From the NCBI GenBank assembly GCA_030490835.1, contig CM059971.1, positions 25,351,817 through 25,415,816 of the forward strand: a stretch of 64,000 nucleotides of DNA. Direction: 5' to 3'. Positions within the stretch are counted from its first letter, which is position 1, and each line of letters opens with the position of its first letter. The translations under genes and the position numbers were made by a program. The notes under the pieces were generated by a model. That model was not told the DNA's origin. It was given only the letters and a program-made list of their open reading frames with translations, and did not search any database. This DNA is from Annona cherimola (lineage: Eukaryota > Streptophyta > Magnoliopsida > Magnoliales > Annonaceae). This document shows, in pieces, positions 25,401 through 34,610 of the stretch.

Positions 25401-28400
25401 ATAGATGATAAATTGAAGATAATGTCAAATTTATCTTGATAAAGTCAATATTATCTCTTTTGTATAATACACAATAAATGGAAGATATGTCAAATTTATG
25501 ATAAAATTGATATTATCCTTGTTCACATAGATTTTATTGATAATATCCTTGGATGAAATCAAGTTCATCAGAAGCTAAAAAAAATCTCGTTTTTATCCTT
25601 ATTGCAAAATGATTTAAACATTAAATTTGACAAGGCTAAGGTTGGTTGTAACATGTATGAGGAGTATGGAGGACAATGGACAAATTTGCATTCTCGTAGT
25701 AGTATACAATTGCACTTGTATAAACTTGAACACGTGGGTACATATAGGCATTAATATGGGGGTTTGCTGTGTTGCAGTCATGTGCTGACATGCACATATA
25801 GCACTTGCAGAGACCGACATGCACATCACCATCTTGAAACACACACCTGCACATAATTCAGTGAAGATGGGGGCCCGACCCTTGTCTCTTAAGGTTTCCT
25901 TGGGTGCAAAAGACCTCATTCAAACAATTCATTTCCCTGCAAAGTTATAGTGTTGAGTTTATATTTTGAATCTCAATGGTAGTTTGACAATTGATTTTGA
26001 ATAAGACCACCAGATTGTGTCTTATTCTTCCAGCATGAATAAGATGTTGTTAGTGATTACTTTGCATCAGTTGAATTAACTTGTAGTGCATTGAAATGAC
26101 ATTTTCTTTTCCATAGTCTACTCATTGGAAATGGACTTTTTACCTTGTTTTTGCAATCCCGTGAGAGACTTTTCTTTTTTGCTTACATACTCTCTCTCCC
26201 CCCCTCTTTTGTAGAGACTCTGTGCAATTGCTGAGGAATCCATTCCTCGATCTGCTGAGAATGTAGCTCTAGCAATTGGTGCACTTTGTATGGTAAGAAT
26301 GCCCATAGTCCTCCATTAGTTGTTGAAGAATGTAACAATTAGGATTCTTAATGAGTTCTTGTTCAGTAATTTCTTTCAGCATTTCTTCCTACTTTCAGAT
26401 AGTTCCTCCATCAGCCCATGCAGTTGTGTCTACTGCCTCAAAGTTTCTGCTGAACTGGCTGTTTCAGTTTGAACATGAACACAGGCAATGGACAGCTGCT
26501 ATTGCTTTAGGGCTGCTATCAAGTTGTTTACATGCAACAGATTTGAGACAGAAGTTCGAAATCATCACTGGGCTTAAAGAGGTATATACTGTGCATGTAA
26601 ATATTGTCCTCATCAGCCTCATCAGTCATCTTCATCAACATGCTTCTCATATGAACTGGTGAACAAAAACATTTGCTGTACATTTGTGTAATTGAAGTTT
26701 TATAAATTTGAGAAAAATATGGGTGCTATGTTGTTGCGAAATACATGCGATGTTTCTGGCAGGATGACCTGTCTGGGTTTGTTTCCACCCGCACTTGAGT
26801 AGTAACTTGGCCCGGTGAATGGTTCATTGTTGCCTGTAATTCTTGTTACCAATTTTCGTTTCGTAAGAACCAGCTGCATAACTTTTTTGTAACTTTCTGG
26901 CTGTATCTCGGAGCTTTCAGGCTGCATGTTCCCTACTCTTTCTTATCTCAATACTCTGTGTTATTTTCCTCCTCTTAATGGGCTTCTACTTCAAAGAACT
27001 CCAGCCAAACTAGCTAATACAATGCCCACGTCTGTCAACCAAACTAACTAATGTGTTAACCAACTGTCCTGATTTTGTCACTCATCCAGTTGTCAAGGCC
27101 TCAGTGAGCTATATATGCTCTTTATGCTCGTTGAACCCAACAAAAAAAAAAAAAAAAAAAAATCTTTCTCAAGTTCCCATGTAGAATTCCCACACAACAT
27201 CAATTAAAATGCAAAATATTCCAGGCTTCGTATTCTGAGTTAGTATCCCAAATTAGGATTGATCCTTGTTCTAATTTGGATTTCTGACGCTTGAATTTGG
27301 CTTTTTATCTTAATATTTTTACAGACCATGCAAATCTATATTTACAAAATGAAAATCCTAGTTTAATTATAATATAAAACAATAAATGTCAGATTTAAAC
27401 AATAGCTTCTAGTAGTGTACATTTAAACTCATTTCTTCCCGTGATATGCATTTCAGTAACAAACATACTGTTACTCATTGCACACCTGTTATTGGGTAAG
27501 TAGATTATTGTACTATCTGCTTAAGTTGTGTGCTGTTGGGTAAGTAGTGTACCATGCACTTGTACTGTCTGCTTAAGTGATTGTCAACCTAGGCACCTCT
27601 CTCACATAGCATTTCTGGTCCACAAGCCCACAAGGAAATTTTTATTGATTACTAGTTACAGTGGAACTTTCACTACTTAAACCTTGTAGTTATGTTTCTA
27701 TACCATGTATTTCACCATGCTGATGTAAATCACAGCTGGCATCGCCATGTTTAATTAGTCATATCTTGTTGTGCTTGTTATGGGTTTTGTAATGAATATA
27801 GGAAGGATGCTAAGCAGATCAACATCATGAGATCTCTCCTGCCTCTTGGATTACTTGCAGTACACTGGCAGTACTATATTTTTAACCTACATTGTGTTTT
27901 TTCAGGTTGCTGCTAATAGCAAAAGCACCCTAGTCAAAGGAGCCTGTGGAGTGGGCTTGGGTTTTACCAGTCAAGATCTTCTTGCTAGGGTTGATTCTGG
28001 TGATGATGCTAACTCTGAAGAAGGAACCATTGGTCTTAGGGAAACCACATTGCTCTGTGATACTATTCACTCCTTATGTTCAATGATATGCAAGCTTTGT
28101 CCATCATCATTTGAATCACTAAGGAGCCTCTGCAGGATTTGCTTGGTTTGTACAGATGATATTGACATGGAAGAAACTGCTGGACTGCCTGGTGACAATA
28201 ATATTGACTTGGAGGAAGACATTTGGGGTGTTGCAGGACTTGTACTTGGTTTAGCCGATTGTGTTGTTGCATTGTACAGGGCTGGGGCCTATGATGCTGT
28301 GCTAAAGATCAAAGATATGCTTGTATCATGGATTCCCTATGTAAATTCTTCATATACGGATGTCACTATTAATTTTGAAAAGCCTGAAGTGCTGCTATCT

Positions 28401-31400
28401 GTGGGATCATGTCTTGCTCTTCCTGCTGTTGTGGCTTTCTGTCAGAGAACGGAACTGATGGTTGTTGAAGTGGATTTTCTTATTGATGGTTATAGGAATC
28501 TTATTTGTAAACTTTTGACGATTAAAAATTCTGAAACATACCACCAGAATCTATTGATGGCTTCCTGTATTGGAGCCGGAAATTTCATCTCCTGCATCTT
28601 GAATGAAGGTTTGCAGTCTCTGAAAGTAGATGATGTGAAAAGCATGCTGGAATTGATGAGGACAACATACTCCAAACCATATCCACCTGCAGTCCACTTA
28701 GGTGGTATGTTTGGTGTTGTAAATGCACTGGGTGCAGGTGCAGGGATTCCTAATCATGCATACACTCAGCGCTTATCTTTGCAGGCTGTTCATGATAGTA
28801 AGGTAGTTATGATTGCTTTACTTTTATGGAAGGCAAGACATAGCACAGACCTTCTGTATAAACTTGCCTAAAAAATTGGTATTGTCGGTATACTATTTTT
28901 TTTTGTAATCTGATTGTTGATATCAGGCGCATCTAAGTCTAGGATTATCCTTGAAACTGTGATCTAGCCCACTGATAAACATAATGATGATTAATAGCCT
29001 GCATAGATTGTCTCAGCGTCGCTGAACTCGTGATCATGGTTTTGAATATTGTCCCAATACTAACACGGCTATATCGTACAAGTACCAGCCGAGTCCAACA
29101 CATGACACGGGGTGTGTCAGGTGTGTTTGAAAAATGCCCATTTTTCTTATTTCGTGAGATCTCTTGGTCATGGTTTTCAATAGTCCATTCTGATGCAGCC
29201 AGATTGTACAAGTACCAGCCATGTCCAACACATGACATCCAGTGCATCAGGTCGTGTTTGAAAAATGCCCATTTTTTCTTATTTCATGTGTATATTCGCT
29301 ACTTTGGATAGAAAATGGACTCAAAAGAACATTTATTTGTTTTAAAGATAAAATAATGATATATGATTTCATTTCACAATTTTTTGGACATTTTGTTCAT
29401 ACTTTTTAGCTTGAAAAATTAGTCTGATACAGGTCAATGTGTTCTAATACCTATATGATACATCAAGTAGGTTTGGAGTGTTGATATGCATCCTGATACC
29501 TTCATTTAGAACCATGCTCTTGATATTGTAAAAGCGGTTAATTCAGATCCTTTAATGGCAGTTTGGCACTATGTTGTTTCTTTTTCTAGTTAACATTTGA
29601 TAGAATTTTGTCTATGTTTTCTTAATGTTTCCTCCATTGAATGCATAATTATGCATCTGATTGCAATCTTATTTTTATTCAACAGGAATCTCAATATGTC
29701 AAAGGGCCTATTCTTTCAAGTGTTGCTTGTGAACCTCTCTGTACATCATTGATGCAAGAAATGTTCCTAGTTGCACAACATTCAAAGGACCTGCAAATAC
29801 AAAGATATGCTGCATGGGCAGTTTCATTTCTTAGATACAGGTGGTGGTCAAAAGAGTTTCAAGGTGTGAATGCTTCAAAAACCAGTGCCAAAGAATTGAA
29901 GCCAAGTTCTCATAGCTTTCCAAAGGAGAGTACTGTCATGCAACTTTGTGTTTGGCTGGCTGATATCAATACATCTGAGGTTTGAATCATGCTCATGATG
30001 TTTCTATTAACAGCTGCCTTCATGATAAACACAGGATACTTTTTGCATGCTAATGCATGCTGAATGTGTTTTTTTATCTGACATTTTTCAGATGGCTGCA
30101 AGCACACATGTAAATACTGTTACAACAGTTTTAAGTTGTCTTTCTCATGCTCCTAGGCTACCATCATTAGACTGGGGAGCTATCATTAGACGTTGCATGA
30201 AATATGAGGATCAAGTATCGAGCAAGTTAAACCCAAACGTTATTCTCAAGGAAGGTGCTCTTAGAGAGGAATGCTTACTTTTCTCCTTAGCTCATGCAAA
30301 TCAAGTCGGCCCTCTCCTGTTTTTTTTGGATGAGGTCTCTGACGTATCCAGGTTCAGGACACTAGAGCTGAATCTGCAGTCTTCTCTGCTGCTTCATCTG
30401 GCGGGTGTCATAAAAATTTTCTCTGGTTCCAGGCTGGAAAAACTGTTTGATGACATGTTCTACTACTTCAGTTCCTCAACTTATGTGTCATATGATCACG
30501 ACTGTCAGAACCTACTGCGCATTTCATTCTGGAGGGGTCTTTGCAATGCATTATCTGAGATTTCTGCTGAGGCCCCTGATTATGTGTCAGGAATGGAGAG
30601 ATGCATGGAGTTGTTGTTCCGTCTCCTGCCTGCTCCTTGCAGAGATGCTTCCCACGTGAAATGGACAGATTCTGAAAATGAGTGGTTGGAGGCTATGAAG
30701 TGTTTGACTAAGGCTCCAAAGGATTGGCTTATGGATGTTCTACAGGTGTGAGTTGTTTCTGGTTTCTTCTATGTTTCTACCAGTTTTTTCTGATTAATTT
30801 GACCTGTTTATTCATCATAATGGAGTCACATCTCCAAGTATTAAATTAAGTGATATAAGCTGATGGAGTACTTCTGATAATGTCGAAAGATAGGAAATCT
30901 CTCTCTCGCTCTCTCTCTCTCTGATTTTGGTTTGCTGCTGACAGAACTATATTTTTTTTTATATGCAAATAGGTTCATGATATGAATATAGTTCAAGGAA
31001 GTGACTTCATTGAGGGAGTAAAGAGGATTTCTGCAAGAGCCCGGCTGGTTGTGACAGGAGGCATTTCAGTAAATGATCTGTTAAACTTGAAACATCTGAT
31101 ACTGAACACTGACTCTGATGGTTTGTCTCCATGCAAGCCCCATTTTTGGTTATGGCTTATGACATACACCACACTTTGCACTACAGGTTTCGCATATGCA
31201 TCCGGGCATGTGAACACAATTGATTGGGCACCATTTTCTTGTTGATGCCTGCATTGGTAGTTACTAGATTGAGGACATTATTTCACTGATTCGATTGATG
31301 CAGGGATCTGGTGGGCACTCATAGAAATTGCTGCAGCATTGCAGTATGCAGAAGGTAGTGTCAAAAGGCAGTGGATCCTTGATGTGGTTGAGATCAGCTG

Positions 31401-32301
31401 CATAACGAAGTATCCATCTGCGGTATGCATCTTCCACTGTCAGAGTGATTTAGTGTCAGTGACGAAGTTTTGAAGTCAAAAAATTTCCTAGCTTCTTCCT
31501 CTCATGTCCTGTCCTTTCCTCCTAATTATCTCCTGTTTCATTCTCCTGAAAAGCATGATGATTTGTATGGGGGTTGGAATTGGCTGGATCATGATTTTGT
31601 TCAAGATGGATGACTTCTTCTCTCTACTGAGGTCAAATTGCCAATATTTGAGCATTAATTGTTTGTGCTAAAGACCTTAGTAGCAGCCTTGTGTCTCTAG
31701 CACTGGTTTTTCTCATTTTAGGGCAAGATATCACATCAGCCTTGCCTTTTTTTCCCCCTGAGGTAGCAAGCTGGCTCTGGCCCGTCTCCCATATTCAGAT
31801 GATGTTTTTCATTGAGTGGAGATGGTCATTCACCTGGGCATCTCCAGCCCTGCAGTGAGTCCGCATACCAACTATTCATCCTAACAATATAATGCGTACA
31901 TACTGCATACTGATGTATGCTGTCATTGTTCCGCTTGACAGGTGCTGCGGTTTCTTGGTCTCTTATCAAGTAGCTTCTGTAAATACATGCCTCTTCTCAT
32001 TCTAGATCGTGCTGCTGTCTTGAGCGATTTGCCCGTGACCCTGCCTTCTCTTCTCTCAGACAGCAGTTGGAGGACTATAGCTGAACCTCTAGTTTCCTAT
32101 TTGTGGAAATCAACAGAACGCATTTGTGAATGGGCAATACAGTTAGCAACAGGAAATGTTCCCACTCTAGCTTCCATTGATGAGAGTGAAAGCAAGATGT
32201 CTCATTTCCTTGCACAAGTGATGCATGCCACCTGTGTCTCTGTGAAAGACTTCTTGCCATTTGAGAAGCAGCTCAGGCTCACAACTATGGATATCCCGTG
32301 A
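865..32301 (+). CDS. RST1: RST1 (RESURRECTION1), focadhesin-like ARM-repeat protein; 5' end outside window
   Basis: RST1 is a large HEAT/ARM-like protein (DUF3730/focadhesin family). In Arabidopsis it affects cuticular wax and embryo development and, with RIPR, links the cytosolic exosome to the Ski complex. I placed 24 exons: 865-1146, 2583-2666, 7390-7666, 8394-8644, 9329-9506, 9599-9789, 9934-10034, 15123-15198, 17986-18117, 18209-18290, 18986-19058, 20554-20722, 20871-21001, 21092-21183, 22746-22837, 22956-23171, 26215-26292, 26399-26581, 27906-28802, 29686-29979, 30092-30745, 30973-31120, 31304-31422, 31942-32301 (TGA stop). All borders are GT-AG and all phases agree, giving about 1719 residues. 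Arabidopsis RST1 is about 1840 aa, so roughly 130 N-terminal residues lie upstream. Recognisable stretches include [15 protein letters not shown] (from 27924), SVGSCLALP (near 28400), [10 protein letters not shown] (near 28560), [10 protein letters not shown] (near 29810) and the ending [12 protein letters not shown]. Identity rests on the family pattern across the whole length. There is no frameshift or internal stop despite heavy TE load in the introns. Confidence 0.94.
1147..2582 (+). other. RST1 intron with a 5'-truncated LINE tail
   Basis: The intron lies between GT at 1147 and AG at 2581-2582. Its middle holds a short RTE-like LINE 3' end (listed separately). The rest looks unique and non-coding. 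Confidence 0.75.
1605..1868 (+). mobile_element. 5'-truncated RTE-like LINE, 3' tail only
   Basis: The segment carries the usual plant RTE LINE ending: a GGTTTAGGCATGTAAATGG block (degraded WFGHV-type coding end), then a block like GCTGACCTCACATAG and a run of ATGATGATAAT triplets. The same ending occurs at about 4940-5005 after a longer LINE body and again at 40590-40655, which supports the call. It is a 5'-truncated insertion in an RST1 intron. Confidence 0.6.
3233..3250. repeat. (CA)n microsatellite
   Basis: A run of about nine CA units lies in the long RST1 intron. Confidence 0.9.
3300..5005 (+). mobile_element. Decayed RTE-like LINE reverse transcriptase
   Basis: Broken frames spell a plant non-LTR reverse transcriptase. 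About 3440-3600 gives VLVKDDE and [15 protein letters not shown]. About 3640-3840 gives NIPIELWKC and [17 protein letters not shown] (the RT GxxNYRGI block). About 4215-4440 gives [20 protein letters not shown], where the usual FADD catalytic pair has become FADA. About 4760-4800 gives a degraded [11 protein letters not shown] block. The 3' end has the tract of GATGA-like triplets. Many stops and frameshifts show a dead copy, and no endonuclease domain is recognisable, so it is 5'-truncated or too decayed. Confidence 0.8.
5883..6274. mobile_element. Foldback MITE with ~170-bp terminal inverted repeats
   Basis: The left arm begins ATATACACCATGATGTATTT and the right arm ends with its reverse complement (AAATACATCATGGTGTATAT). 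The match continues with few differences through about 170 bp on each side, leaving a short centre near 6060-6090. The element is therefore almost entirely a hairpin. No coding capacity is present. The superfamily is not resolved, because no clear target duplication was found. Confidence 0.8.
7667..8393 (+). other. RST1 intron with hAT-end-like fragment
   Basis: The intron lies between GT at 7667 and AG at 8392-8393. Around 7984 the sequence TTAGGGGTGCAGCCCGGG resembles the terminus of the hAT element at 34692 (TAGGGGTGCAAC). It is followed by AACCC/CGGGTT-rich sequence to about 8100. No second end was found, so it is a fragment at best. Confidence 0.4.
8645..9328 (+). other. RST1 intron, nothing recognised
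   Basis: This 684-bp GT-AG intron is T-rich. A small inverted pair of TTGATATATTGACATATATCAA type occurs near 9092-9113. There is no coding signal. Confidence 0.7.
10402..10435. repeat. Poly-A run (34 bp)
   Basis: An uninterrupted run of A in an RST1 intron. Its length in the assembly may be unreliable. Confidence 0.9.
10898..11161. mobile_element. Tourist-like MITE copy 1
   Basis: The left end GGGTGTTTGTTTAC and the right end CAAACGCACCC are an imperfect inverted pair. Internal hallmarks are shared with the copies at 15.8-16.3, 21.4 and 24.6 kb: CTACACAATTACC, TTTACTCCTCATCATTA and ACTTTTCACCAAAAG. It is flanked by TTA and TAA-like trinucleotides. Length is about 260 bp and it is non-coding. 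Confidence 0.7.
11240..11850 (+). repeat. Diverged tandem repeat, ~243-bp unit, about 2.5 copies
   Basis: Three related blocks lie near 11247, 11487 and 11732. Each has a CTTAGGCTTTTGG-like start, then CTTGCTT..GGGCAGG-TGTA, then TTTTGGTTACTATTGC and a GCTAGAAAAGACA-like end. The linkers between blocks (GTTTGAACATCAAGCCCCAC and GTTGAACGTGGCCCCCAC types) also align. The copies are strongly diverged, so the duplication is old. Confidence 0.6.
12000..14100 (-). mobile_element. Possible decayed LTR-type element
   Basis: At about 12160-12178 the sequence GAGCTCTAATGCTAATTGA resembles the reverse complement of an initiator-Met tRNA primer-binding site next to an LTR. The intact copia element at 57-61.6 kb shows the same arrangement (GGCTCTGATACCAC before its LTR). 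A recurring AGAAATTCTG word is seen near 13013, 13162 and 13270. No gag or pol frame and no paired LTR were identified, so this is weak. Confidence 0.25.
15761..16312. mobile_element. Tourist-like MITE copy 2, split by copy 3
   Basis: The outer copy starts at the GGCGTTTGTTTAC block, is interrupted at 15797, resumes at 16084 with AAACTTTTCAC and runs to TTTTATCACTTCCCAAG near 16312. Its body matches the copies at 10.9, 21.4 and 24.6 kb. The usual CACCC terminus at the right end is lost. Confidence 0.7.
15797..16083. mobile_element. Tourist-like MITE copy 3, inserted antisense in copy 2
   Basis: The element starts GGGTGTATTTGG and ends with the inverse (ACAAACCCAC). Its body is the reverse complement of the family consensus, for example AATGATGAGGAGTAAAGAGA. 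A TAA trinucleotide lies at both borders (15794-15796 and 16084-16086), fitting the 3-bp target duplication of PIF/Harbinger (Tourist-like) elements. The insertion split an older copy of the same family. Confidence 0.75.
16659..16935 (+). repeat. Tandem duplication, 138-bp period
   Basis: TAAGTTCCACTCCCAACCTT occurs at 16659 and again at 16797. The following blocks (CTTGTACCT, CTTGAAC, GAGAAATATTA, CCAAGCTGGAAGAA, AGATGATGAGAAA) recur in order. The copies differ by scattered substitutions and small indels. Confidence 0.85.
18291..18985 (+). other. RST1 intron with CT/GT microsatellite
   Basis: This 695-bp GT-AG intron has a (TC)n run then GTCTGTCTGTC at about 18625-18661. No other structure was seen. 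Confidence 0.75.
19059..20553 (+). other. RST1 intron with a long-TIR element and poly-G run
   Basis: The intron contains an 18-G run (19118-19135), a long inverted-repeat element (about 19141-19515) and a segment rich in GTATCGGC/CGATAC words (about 20060-20250) typical of degraded TE ends. No coding signal is present. Confidence 0.75.
19141..19515. mobile_element. Long-TIR (about 100 bp) non-coding element
   Basis: The left arm has TTTGAAATAGGACCACAAG, ATATGACCACACATTTT and TTTTCAAATACGAC. The right arm read in reverse complement has TTTAAATATGACCACAAG, AATATGACCAGACATTTTC and TTTTCAAATATGATAATG in the same order. The arms are diverged and the centre (about 19230-19400) is unrelated. Superfamily is uncertain; long TIRs would fit a Mutator-like MITE. 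Confidence 0.65.
21184..22745 (+). other. RST1 intron with Tourist-like MITE
   Basis: The intron runs from GT at 21184 to AG at 22744-22745. It carries MITE copy 4 and a short (ATT)n run near 22638-22662. The rest is unassigned. Confidence 0.75.
21394..21668. mobile_element. Tourist-like MITE copy 4
   Basis: The element begins GGGTATGTTTGGCAAG and ends TTCCCAAACACACCC, an inverted pair. The body shares CTCCACAACTATCCTA and GCTCCTCATCATTACTAC with the other copies. An internal T run near 21623-21640 may vary in length. Confidence 0.75.
23266..23581. mobile_element. MITE with ~70-bp inverted ends
   Basis: The left end AGGGTGCAAAACCTGATTTT and the reverse complement of the right end (AAGGTGCAAGACCCCATTTT) match. 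Both arms continue through an AAATTTTTTTAAATAAAAT-like stretch and TGTTAATTCAG/TGTTAATCCAG. The centre has GTCATTTGAAAATGAC, a small perfect palindrome. It is non-coding. Confidence 0.7.
24338..24483. repeat. Exact 73-bp tandem duplication
   Basis: Two adjacent copies (24338-24410 and 24411-24483), each starting AATATTATTATTATTGAATT and ending AAAAATTATTTTTA, read identical by eye. This implies a recent duplication or an assembly effect. Confidence 0.9.
24585..24877. mobile_element. Tourist-like MITE copy 5
   Basis: The element begins GGCATGTTTGGCTATACC and ends CACTTCCAAAACACACCC. Its body carries CTCCATAACTATCTTA and TTTACTCTTTATCATTA, variants of the family words. Confidence 0.7.
26582..27905 (+). 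other. RST1 intron, mostly unassigned; 22-A run
   Basis: The intron lies between GT at 26582 and AG at 27904-27905. An A run at about 27140-27160 follows GTTGAACCCAAC and could be a retroposon tail, but no body is identifiable. An in-frame extension of the 27906 exon upstream to 27846 is open, but the acceptor TTTTTTCAG and the RST1 family pattern place the border at 27906. Confidence 0.6.
28803..29685 (+). other. RST1 intron with a ~135-bp tandem duplication
   Basis: The donor is chosen at AAG|GTAGTT (28802/28803). Reading on reaches a stop at 28871, while splicing to 29686 restores the family pattern [11 protein letters not shown]. The intron holds a diverged duplication (29034-29290). Confidence 0.8.
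29034..29290 (+). repeat. Tandem duplication, ~135-bp period
   Basis: TCATGGTTTTGAATATTGTCC (split here as TCATGGTTTTGAATA then TTGTCC) near 29033 and TCATGGTTTTCAATAGTCC near 29168 start the two copies. Both continue with GTACAAGTACCAGCC, GTCCAACACATGACA and GTGTTTGAAAAATGCCCATT. Confidence 0.85.
31423..31941 (+). other. Last RST1 intron
   Basis: This 519-bp GT-AG intron (acceptor CGCTTGACAG) has no recognisable element. Confidence 0.8.
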
Positions 32302-32774
32302 AGGATATGCTTGAGGTGTTGCGCATAGCTAACCAGTGTTGATTCTTGACAGACCTTACAACCAACCATTCTAGTCTAGAACTGGTTCTTTTGCCATTCT
32401 GAGATTATCCTGAGCTGCTGTACAGTTGAGTCATGGCAATATCTCATCCATCACATCCAAGTTGCTAACTCAAGATTCAAAGATTTACAGCTAAGCTAAC
32501 GCCTTTTGTAAATGGCATGGTGTTGTAAACAATGTTATCATAACCAAACTGGCCGTCGAACTGGTTGGCCCACTAGTTTCTGGTTTTTCCATTATAACCA
32601 CTCATTTTGGGTAGTTGAACTGGTTAAACCGGTGAACCAGGTATGATTGGCTCCCAGTTCGACTGGCCCGTCCACTGGTTATAAGCTCTGTATATTTTAT
32701 TAAAGATCAAGGTTGCATGTAATTTTTGAGAAAAAATTTCCCTTATTTATTTGGTTTTTATAGTGAAAAATAAT
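32302..32774 (+). other. RST1 3' UTR and short intergenic
   Basis: About 200 bp after the stop probably is 3' UTR; no AATAAA signal is obvious. From about 32530 to 32690 the sequence is rich in ACTGGTT/AACCGG words (AACTGGTTAAACCGGTGAAC), like the 10540-10680 intron segment, and is probably a degraded TE. Confidence 0.5.
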
Positions 32775-33206
32775 GAACCAGGAATCTCCAGCTTGCCAAG
32801 CGTATCCATCTCAAATCACCGGTGCATCTTGCTTTGTCTTTTCTTTTTTGTTCTCAAAGGGGGTTAACGCCCCAAATTCGTTCGAGGCTGAATTTGATCC
32901 TAAGAAACAGAATTTGTCCATTTTTTGAGGTCTCAAAAGGGCGTGGAAACACATAAGAACTCTTGAATGTAAATTGAAAAGAGATGTAGCTCCAGTTTGG
33001 AAATGGTAATATCTTCGTATCAAGAAGAAGGGGTTAATCCGTGTCATCTTGACTTGGATCTGCTTCCTCTGTTTTTTTTTTTTAACAATACCGAACAAAA
33101 TTTTCTTCCCGTAAAACCTGCTTGATTTAGATTGGAAAAATCGTACAGGTTCTATGAAACCATGTGCTATGGCTCCAATCTGTAGTCAATCCCATTTCCG
33201 ATAGAT
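32775..33206. other. NUPT: nuclear insertion of plastid DNA
   Basis: The stretch matches what I know of plastid inverted-repeat sequence: GCGTATCCATC..AATCACCGGTGC, GGGGTTAACGCCCCAAATTC, GAGGTCTCAAAAGGGCGTGG, AAGAGATGTAGCTCCAG, ATCTTGACTTGG, GTAAAACCTGCTTGATTTAG and GAAACCATGTGCTATGGCTC follow in plastid order. I place it in the spacer near trnV-GAC and the rps12 3' exons. It differs at many sites and has lost a block near 33085-33110, so it is an old, decayed insertion. It carries no functional gene. Confidence 0.8.
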
Positions 33207-33289
33207 CTCAGACCTCACACATACAGGCAGTAGCGTCTATCATGACGGTCTTCATAATTTGTAGACTTCTTCCTATTCTACAGTAAAGT

Positions 33290-33495
33290 TATCTCCAAAT
33301 GGGCCTAATATGATTATAAAATTATAATCTATTCCACTTATTATATTTAGAATTATGTATGCTATTACCATACCAATTTCCATCCCAATTGGATATGTGT
33401 ATGGGCCTCATTTGAAAATAGTATAAATTTAACGTAATTAAATAGTTTAATATAAATAACAACTTTAAAGTTGTTTTTCAACGTGTAATGGTGCA
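33290..33495 (-). mobile_element. U-type MITE, truncated, minus
   Basis: This is the reverse-complement part of a ~350-bp repeat family dense in 33.3-39.8 kb. Diagnostic words are ATTATAATCTATTCCACTTA, CCAATTGGATATGTGTATGG and ACAACTTTAAAGTTG. Confidence 0.65.
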
Positions 33496-33499
33496 ATGA

Positions 33500-33870
33500 A
33501 GCTTTCCTGTGCAGTGAAGCTACACTATAAATAACAGTGCATTTAGCCTAAAATGAGCCCCATATGTACTTAAATATATAGATACTTTATAAAATCATTT
33601 ATCCATATATAAATTTTATAGCAAATGGTTTACATGTGGAAAAAAAATTTTAAAGTTGTTATTTACATTAAACTATTTTATTACGTTGAATTTGTACTAT
33701 TTTCAGATGAGGTCTATATACATATCCAATTGGGATAAAAATTGGTATGATAATAGAATACGTAATTTTAAATACAATGGATGAGTAGATTATAATTTGG
33801 TGATCATGTGGGACCCATTTTGAGGTAACTGCATGGTAATTATGGTGCAGTGAAGCTACACTTTAATACT
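33500..33870 (+). mobile_element. U-type MITE, full copy
   Basis: The copy starts TGTGCAGTGAAGCTACAC and ends with a similar GGTGCAGTGAAGCTACAC block. Internal words are AAAATGAGCCCCATATGTAC, ACAATGGATGAGTAGATTAT and GATCATGTGGGACCCATTTT. The first and last ~50 bp are imperfect inverted repeats. AT-rich flanks suggest insertion in TA-rich sites. Confidence 0.7.
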
Positions 33871-33899
33871 CTCACTCTCCATATGTATATATATAGGAC

Positions 33900-34235
33900 C
33901 CATTCCTGTGCAGTTGGACTGGTGCAGTTTGGTGTAAAATGTTCCCCACACATATTAGATTGTAATGAAACTTTATACAATTATTTATCCATATAAAAAT
34001 TATATTTTAAACGATTTAGATGTTGAAAATATCACTTTAAACTTGATATTTATATTAAACTATTTTATTACGTTGATTTTTTACCATTTTAAGATAAGGA
34101 CCACACACATGTTGGATTTAGATGAAAATTGGTATATAAATAAAGTGGACAATTCTAAATACAATGGGTGGGGTAGATTTTCCATTCATAATCATGTGAG
34201 GCCCACAGTGCGTGGATTGCACGGCATGGATCATA
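33900..34235 (+). mobile_element. V-type MITE
   Basis: A related but distinct subfamily marked by CATGTTGGATTTAGATGAAA, CAATGGGTGGGGTAGATTTT and GTGAGGCCCACAGTGC, where U-type copies have CCAATTGGGATGAAAATTGG and GGGACCCATTTT. Confidence 0.65.
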
Positions 34236-34254
34236 TTCATATATGAGAACTTCT

Positions 34255-34610
34255 CATGTGTAATGAAACTGCACCATAATTAACAGTGCATTTGACCCAA
34301 AATGAGCCCCACATGTACTTAAATGTACTGATATTTTATACAATTATTTATCTATATATAAATTTTATAGCAAATGATTTACATGTTGAAAAAACAACTT
34401 TAAAGTTGTTATTTACATTAAACTATTTTCCTACATGGAATTTGTACTATTTTCAGATTGAGTCCATACATATCCAATTGGGATGAAAATTAGTATAATA
34501 ATTGAATACATAATTCTAAATACAATCGGTGAAATAGATTATAATTTTATGATCATATAGGGCCCATTTGATATAACTACACCATAATTGTAGTGCAGTA
34601 AAGCTGCACT
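34255..34610 (+). mobile_element. U-type MITE
   Basis: It carries AACAGTGCATTTGACCC, AAAATGAGCCCCACATGTAC and ATCATATAGGGCCCATTTGA, aligned along its length with the copy at 33500-33870. Confidence 0.65.

Larger units (their letters stand above)
23172..26214 (+). other. RST1 intron (3.0 kb) with two MITEs and a 73-bp duplication
   Basis: The intron contains an inverted-repeat element (23266-23581), an exact 73-bp tandem duplication (24338-24483) and Tourist-like MITE copy 5 (24585-24877). The 24.9-26.2 kb part is AT-rich without recognisable features. Confidence 0.75.

Noticed and set aside
25614..25919. 101-codon minus-strand open frame
   Set aside because: It has no recognisable domain and lies in an RST1 intron; composition and lack of splice context argue against a gene.
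27846..27905. Upstream extension of the large RST1 exon as a separate gene start
   Set aside because: The ATG at 27846 lies before a TTTTTTCAG acceptor, and the family pattern begins only after 27906.
28803..28871. RST1 stop at 28871 as a gene end
   Set aside because: Splicing at 28802 to 29686 restores the family sequence, and the frame then continues to 32301.
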